This document shows positions 5,279 through 7,168 of a stretch of 7,168 bases of DNA, piece after piece. Every line of letters begins with the position of its first letter. Within the stretch, counting starts at the first letter, position 1. The position numbers and the translations under genes were made by a program. The notes under the pieces are model-generated. The model was not told the DNA's origin. It saw nothing but the letters and a program-made list of their open reading frames with translations, and made no database searches. Source of the DNA: JBOHER01 sp050701115 (GTDB lineage: Bacteria > Actinomycetota > Actinomycetes > Mycobacteriales > Pseudonocardiaceae); assembly GCA_050701115.1 (NCBI GenBank), contig JBOHER010000261.1:1-7168 (forward strand), written 5' to 3'.

Positions 5279-6322
5279 TCAGCGCTGCGGGCGCAGTTCG
5301 CGGACGATCCGGCGGCAGTTGCCGACGACCTCTTCCGGTGTGAGTCCCACGCCTACGGTCTGGAACACGATCTCCGTCGCCCCGTTCTCCGCGTACCGCT
5401 TCTCCACTTCGGACAGTTGTGTGCGCGCCACGTCGGGCGTGCCCGCGATCGTGAGGTCGTCGACCATCTCGTCGGGCACCAGGCGCGCAAGGCCGGACCA
5501 ATCGGAGCCCGAGTCCCGGAAGCCGTCGCGGATCGCGGTGACCGCGTCTTCCCACGGGGCGTTCTCCGCGATGGTGCGGTAGCTCGGTGTCGAGAAGTAG
5601 AACGCCAGCGCCATCCTGGCCCGCTCCCTGGCCACCTTCTCGTCGTCGTCGAGCGAGACGATCGCCCAGCAGGCGAGTTTGCGTCGCGTCGCGCCCGCCT
5701 CCGCAGCGCCGGTCCGGACGGCGGGTGCGACGACGTCACGAAGGTAGTGTTCCGCGCCCGCCAGTGGGTGCAGCGCGATACCGTCGCACGCGCGCGCCGC
5801 GTGACGCAGCATCACGGCGTTCAGACCCGAGCCGAAGACCTCGAGGCCGGCCAGCGCCTCAGGGTCGTGGGGATTCTCGTACTGCGGGATCTCGGCCTGG
5901 TAGAAGCGCCCGGCGAAGTGCAGGCCGTCGGTGGCTCGCCAAGCGGCCCGCATGAGCTCCACGTACTCAGCGAGGCGGGGCGCCGGACGGTCGAAGTCGT
6001 CCACTCCGTAGAAGCGAGATCGCAGGCCCCTGGTGCCTGCTCCCAGGCCGAGCATGAACCGTCCTCCGGTGACGGTGTAGGCGTCGGCCGCCAGCGCGGC
6101 CATGGCCAGCGGAGGACGGGTGAAGGCGTAGGCGATTCCCGGCCCGACCGTGATGTCCTCAGTGGACGAGGCGAGGTACTGGGCGCGGGCGATGGCGTCG
6201 CGGCCGGGGTACTCGGTGGTCCAGGCGCGGTTGAAGCCGGCATCGGCCGCTTCGCGGGCGACCTCGGTCAGGGGCAGCAGCACGTCGGTCGCGAAGACCA
6301 CGGAGTGAGAGAGCTCTGACAT
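5279..6322 (-). CDS. LLM-class (probably F420-dependent) oxidoreductase
   Basis: This 347-residue luciferase-like TIM-barrel oxidoreductase is intact. The N-terminal part is SHSVVFATDVLLPLTEVARE, with AGFNRAWTTEYPGRD (28-42) in place of the EHH-type motif. The family signature GRFMLGLGAGTRGLRSRFYG lies at about 87-106. RLAEYVELMRAAW and a C-terminal GTPDVARTQLSEVEK complete the pattern of the F420-dependent LLM branch (TIGR03617-like by eye). FMN use cannot be excluded. ATG 6322 is preferred to GTG 6340 because AGGA sits about 8-10 nt ahead of it. It converges with the sigma gene (11 bp between stops) and diverges from the thiolase-like gene across an 85-bp region with two operator-like repeats, so the pair is probably controlled together. 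It differs clearly from the truncated LLM at 2242-3270 and is not a duplicate of it. Confidence 0.88.
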   Translation of the reverse strand: MSELSHSVVFATDVLLPLTEVAREAADAGFNRAWTTEYPGRDAIARAQYLASSTEDITVGPGIAYAFTRPPLAMAALAADAYTVTGGRFMLGLGAGTRGLRSRFYGVDDFDRPAPRLAEYVELMRAAWRATDGLHFAGRFYQAEIPQYENPHDPEALAGLEVFGSGLNAVMLRHAARACDGIALHPLAGAEHYLRDVVAPAVRTGAAEAGATRRKLACWAIVSLDDDEKVARERARMALAFYFSTPSYRTIAENAPWEDAVTAIRDGFRDSGSDWSGLARLVPDEMVDDLTIAGTPDVARTQLSEVEKRYAENGATEIVFQTVGVGLTPEEVVGNCRRIVRELRPQR

Positions 6323-6346
6323 GTCCACATCCTGCCTCACGAACGG

Positions 6347-6390
6347 CTATCAAACAACCGGTTGGACGGGTCTACCAAACAACCGGTTGG
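6347..6390. promoter_or_regulatory. Pair of 19-bp operator-like direct repeats in the divergent promoter region
   Basis: CTATCAAACAACCGGTTGG (6347-6365) and CTACCAAACAACCGGTTGG (6372-6390) differ at one base and start 25 bp apart. Each contains the perfect palindrome CAACCGGTTG. They lie between the divergent LLM (start 6322) and thiolase-like gene (start 6408), where both promoters must be. This is the expected form of a binding site for a dimeric repressor such as a TetR-family protein. The regulator's identity is inference, and no regulator gene is in the window. Confidence 0.75.
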
Positions 6391-6407
6391 CATGTTACCG
6401 TGAGCGC

Positions 6408-7168
6408 ATGTCGTCAGCCGATCTCAACCAGGTAGCTGTGGTCTCCTCCGCTCAGACCGAGCTACGAGAATCTTGGAGCGGTGTCCAGCACGTGGACCTC
6501 ATCTTCGCGGCGGTCACCGACGCGCTGCGCGGGACCGGTCTCGGGATTTCCGACGTCGATGTCGTCATCGACTGCGGCAGCGACGTGCTGGACGGTAGGA
6601 GCATCTCCAACTGCGGGTTCCTCGGTGCCATGGGAGCGCACCACAAGGAGGAGTCCCGGGTGGAGGAGGACGGGCTATGGGGCGCCGCCTACGCGATGAA
6701 CAAGATCGCGGCGGGCGAAGCCAAAGTCGCGCTCGTGGTGGCCTATTCCAAGCCCTCGGAGTCCGATGTCCGCGCGTACTACACGAGCATCACCGAGCCG
6801 TTCTACCAGCGACCCGTCGGGCTCGACCAGTTCGCCGCGGCGGGCCTGATGGCCAACCAGTACCTGTCGGCGACCGGCCTGGGTGAGGACGTACTGCTGG
6901 ACGTCGCCGCCCATGACTGGGCGCGCGCGGCCGCCAACACCTGGGTCCACACACCCGAGGCCGTCGACCGCGCGGCGCTGACCGCGGCCGAACTCGTGGC
7001 CCAGCCGTTGCGGCGGCCCCAGGTCGCGCGTCCCCTCGACGGCGCTGTCGCCGTCGTCCTGGCGGAGGAGCAGGTCGCCCGGCGCACCTGCGATCGGCCG
7101 GTCTGGCTGACCGGGGCCGGTTCGGCCATCGACGCCCACCTGTTCGCCGAGCGCACCCCGGGTCGTCT
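6408..7168 (+). CDS. Thiolase-like (acetyl-CoA acetyltransferase / lipid-transfer type) protein, 3' end outside window
   Basis: The first 253 codons belong to the thiolase superfamily. The opening strand LNQVAVVSSAQTELR, then DVDVVIDCGSDVLDGR, the core helix region EEDGLWGAAYAMNKIAAGEA (86-105) followed by KVALVVAYSK, and RPLDGAVAVVLAEE (PLxDGAxAxVLA pattern) appear in thiolase order. Where the nucleophilic cysteine of VxxCxSG should sit, the protein has VEEDGLWG, so Gly89 (or Asp88) replaces it. Nearby Cys56 and Cys69 are not in the motif. It therefore fits non-condensing thiolase-like proteins, which often act with a DUF35/OB-fold partner in aldolase or lyase complexes; such a partner would be expected just downstream. 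ATG 6408 has at best a weak ribosome site, so a leaderless transcript is possible. The frame is open to the window end. Twin operator repeats lie 18 bp upstream. Confidence 0.85.
   Translation, partial: MSSADLNQVAVVSSAQTELRESWSGVQHVDLIFAAVTDALRGTGLGISDVDVVIDCGSDVLDGRSISNCGFLGAMGAHHKEESRVEEDGLWGAAYAMNKIAAGEAKVALVVAYSKPSESDVRAYYTSITEPFYQRPVGLDQFAAAGLMANQYLSATGLGEDVLLDVAAHDWARAAANTWVHTPEAVDRAALTAAELVAQPLRRPQVARPLDGAVAVVLAEEQVARRTCDRPVWLTGAGSAIDAHLFAERTPGR

Overview
The window is high-GC DNA with actinobacterial traits: G/C-ending codons, GTG starts, a mycofactocin-coupled dehydrogenase and luciferase-like (LLM) oxidoreductases. A Pseudonocardiales, Mycobacteriales or similar actinomycete fits; the genus is not determined by what is visible. 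No rRNA, tRNA or CRISPR array was seen.

Left edge (1-612, minus): the N-terminal 204 codons of a type I restriction HsdR subunit, cut by the window edge just before its helicase Walker A motif. Next (664-2238) is a complete IS3-type insertion sequence in minus orientation. It has about 45 bp imperfect terminal inverted repeats, orfA and orfB in a -1 frame arrangement, and a GGGAAAA slippery heptamer at their junction. Its right end has removed the start of an LLM flavin-dependent oxidoreductase gene. The flanks show no target-site duplication, and the missing start of that gene is not on the far side. The HsdR gene and the metabolic cluster were therefore probably brought together by an IS-mediated deletion or recombination.

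Centre (2242-4618, plus): the truncated LLM gene, a SnoaL/NTF2-like small protein and a mycofactocin-coupled short-chain dehydrogenase, probably one operon. The LLM remnant changes codon style along its length, from G/T-ending to C-ending codons. A strong 15-bp hairpin follows the dehydrogenase and overlaps the most upstream possible start of the next gene, a BldN-like ECF sigma factor (to 5267) with no visible anti-sigma partner.

Right (5279-7168): a second, intact LLM oxidoreductase on the minus strand, divergent from a thiolase-like gene that runs off the right edge and appears to lack the thiolase cysteine. Their short shared upstream region carries two copies of a 19-bp direct repeat with a CAACCGGTTG palindrome core, a probable repressor (TetR-like) operator pair.

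Together the metabolic genes look like part of a catabolic cluster (flavin or F420-dependent oxidation, mycofactocin-linked alcohol/ketone oxidation, CoA-ester chemistry). The substrate cannot be read from the sequence.
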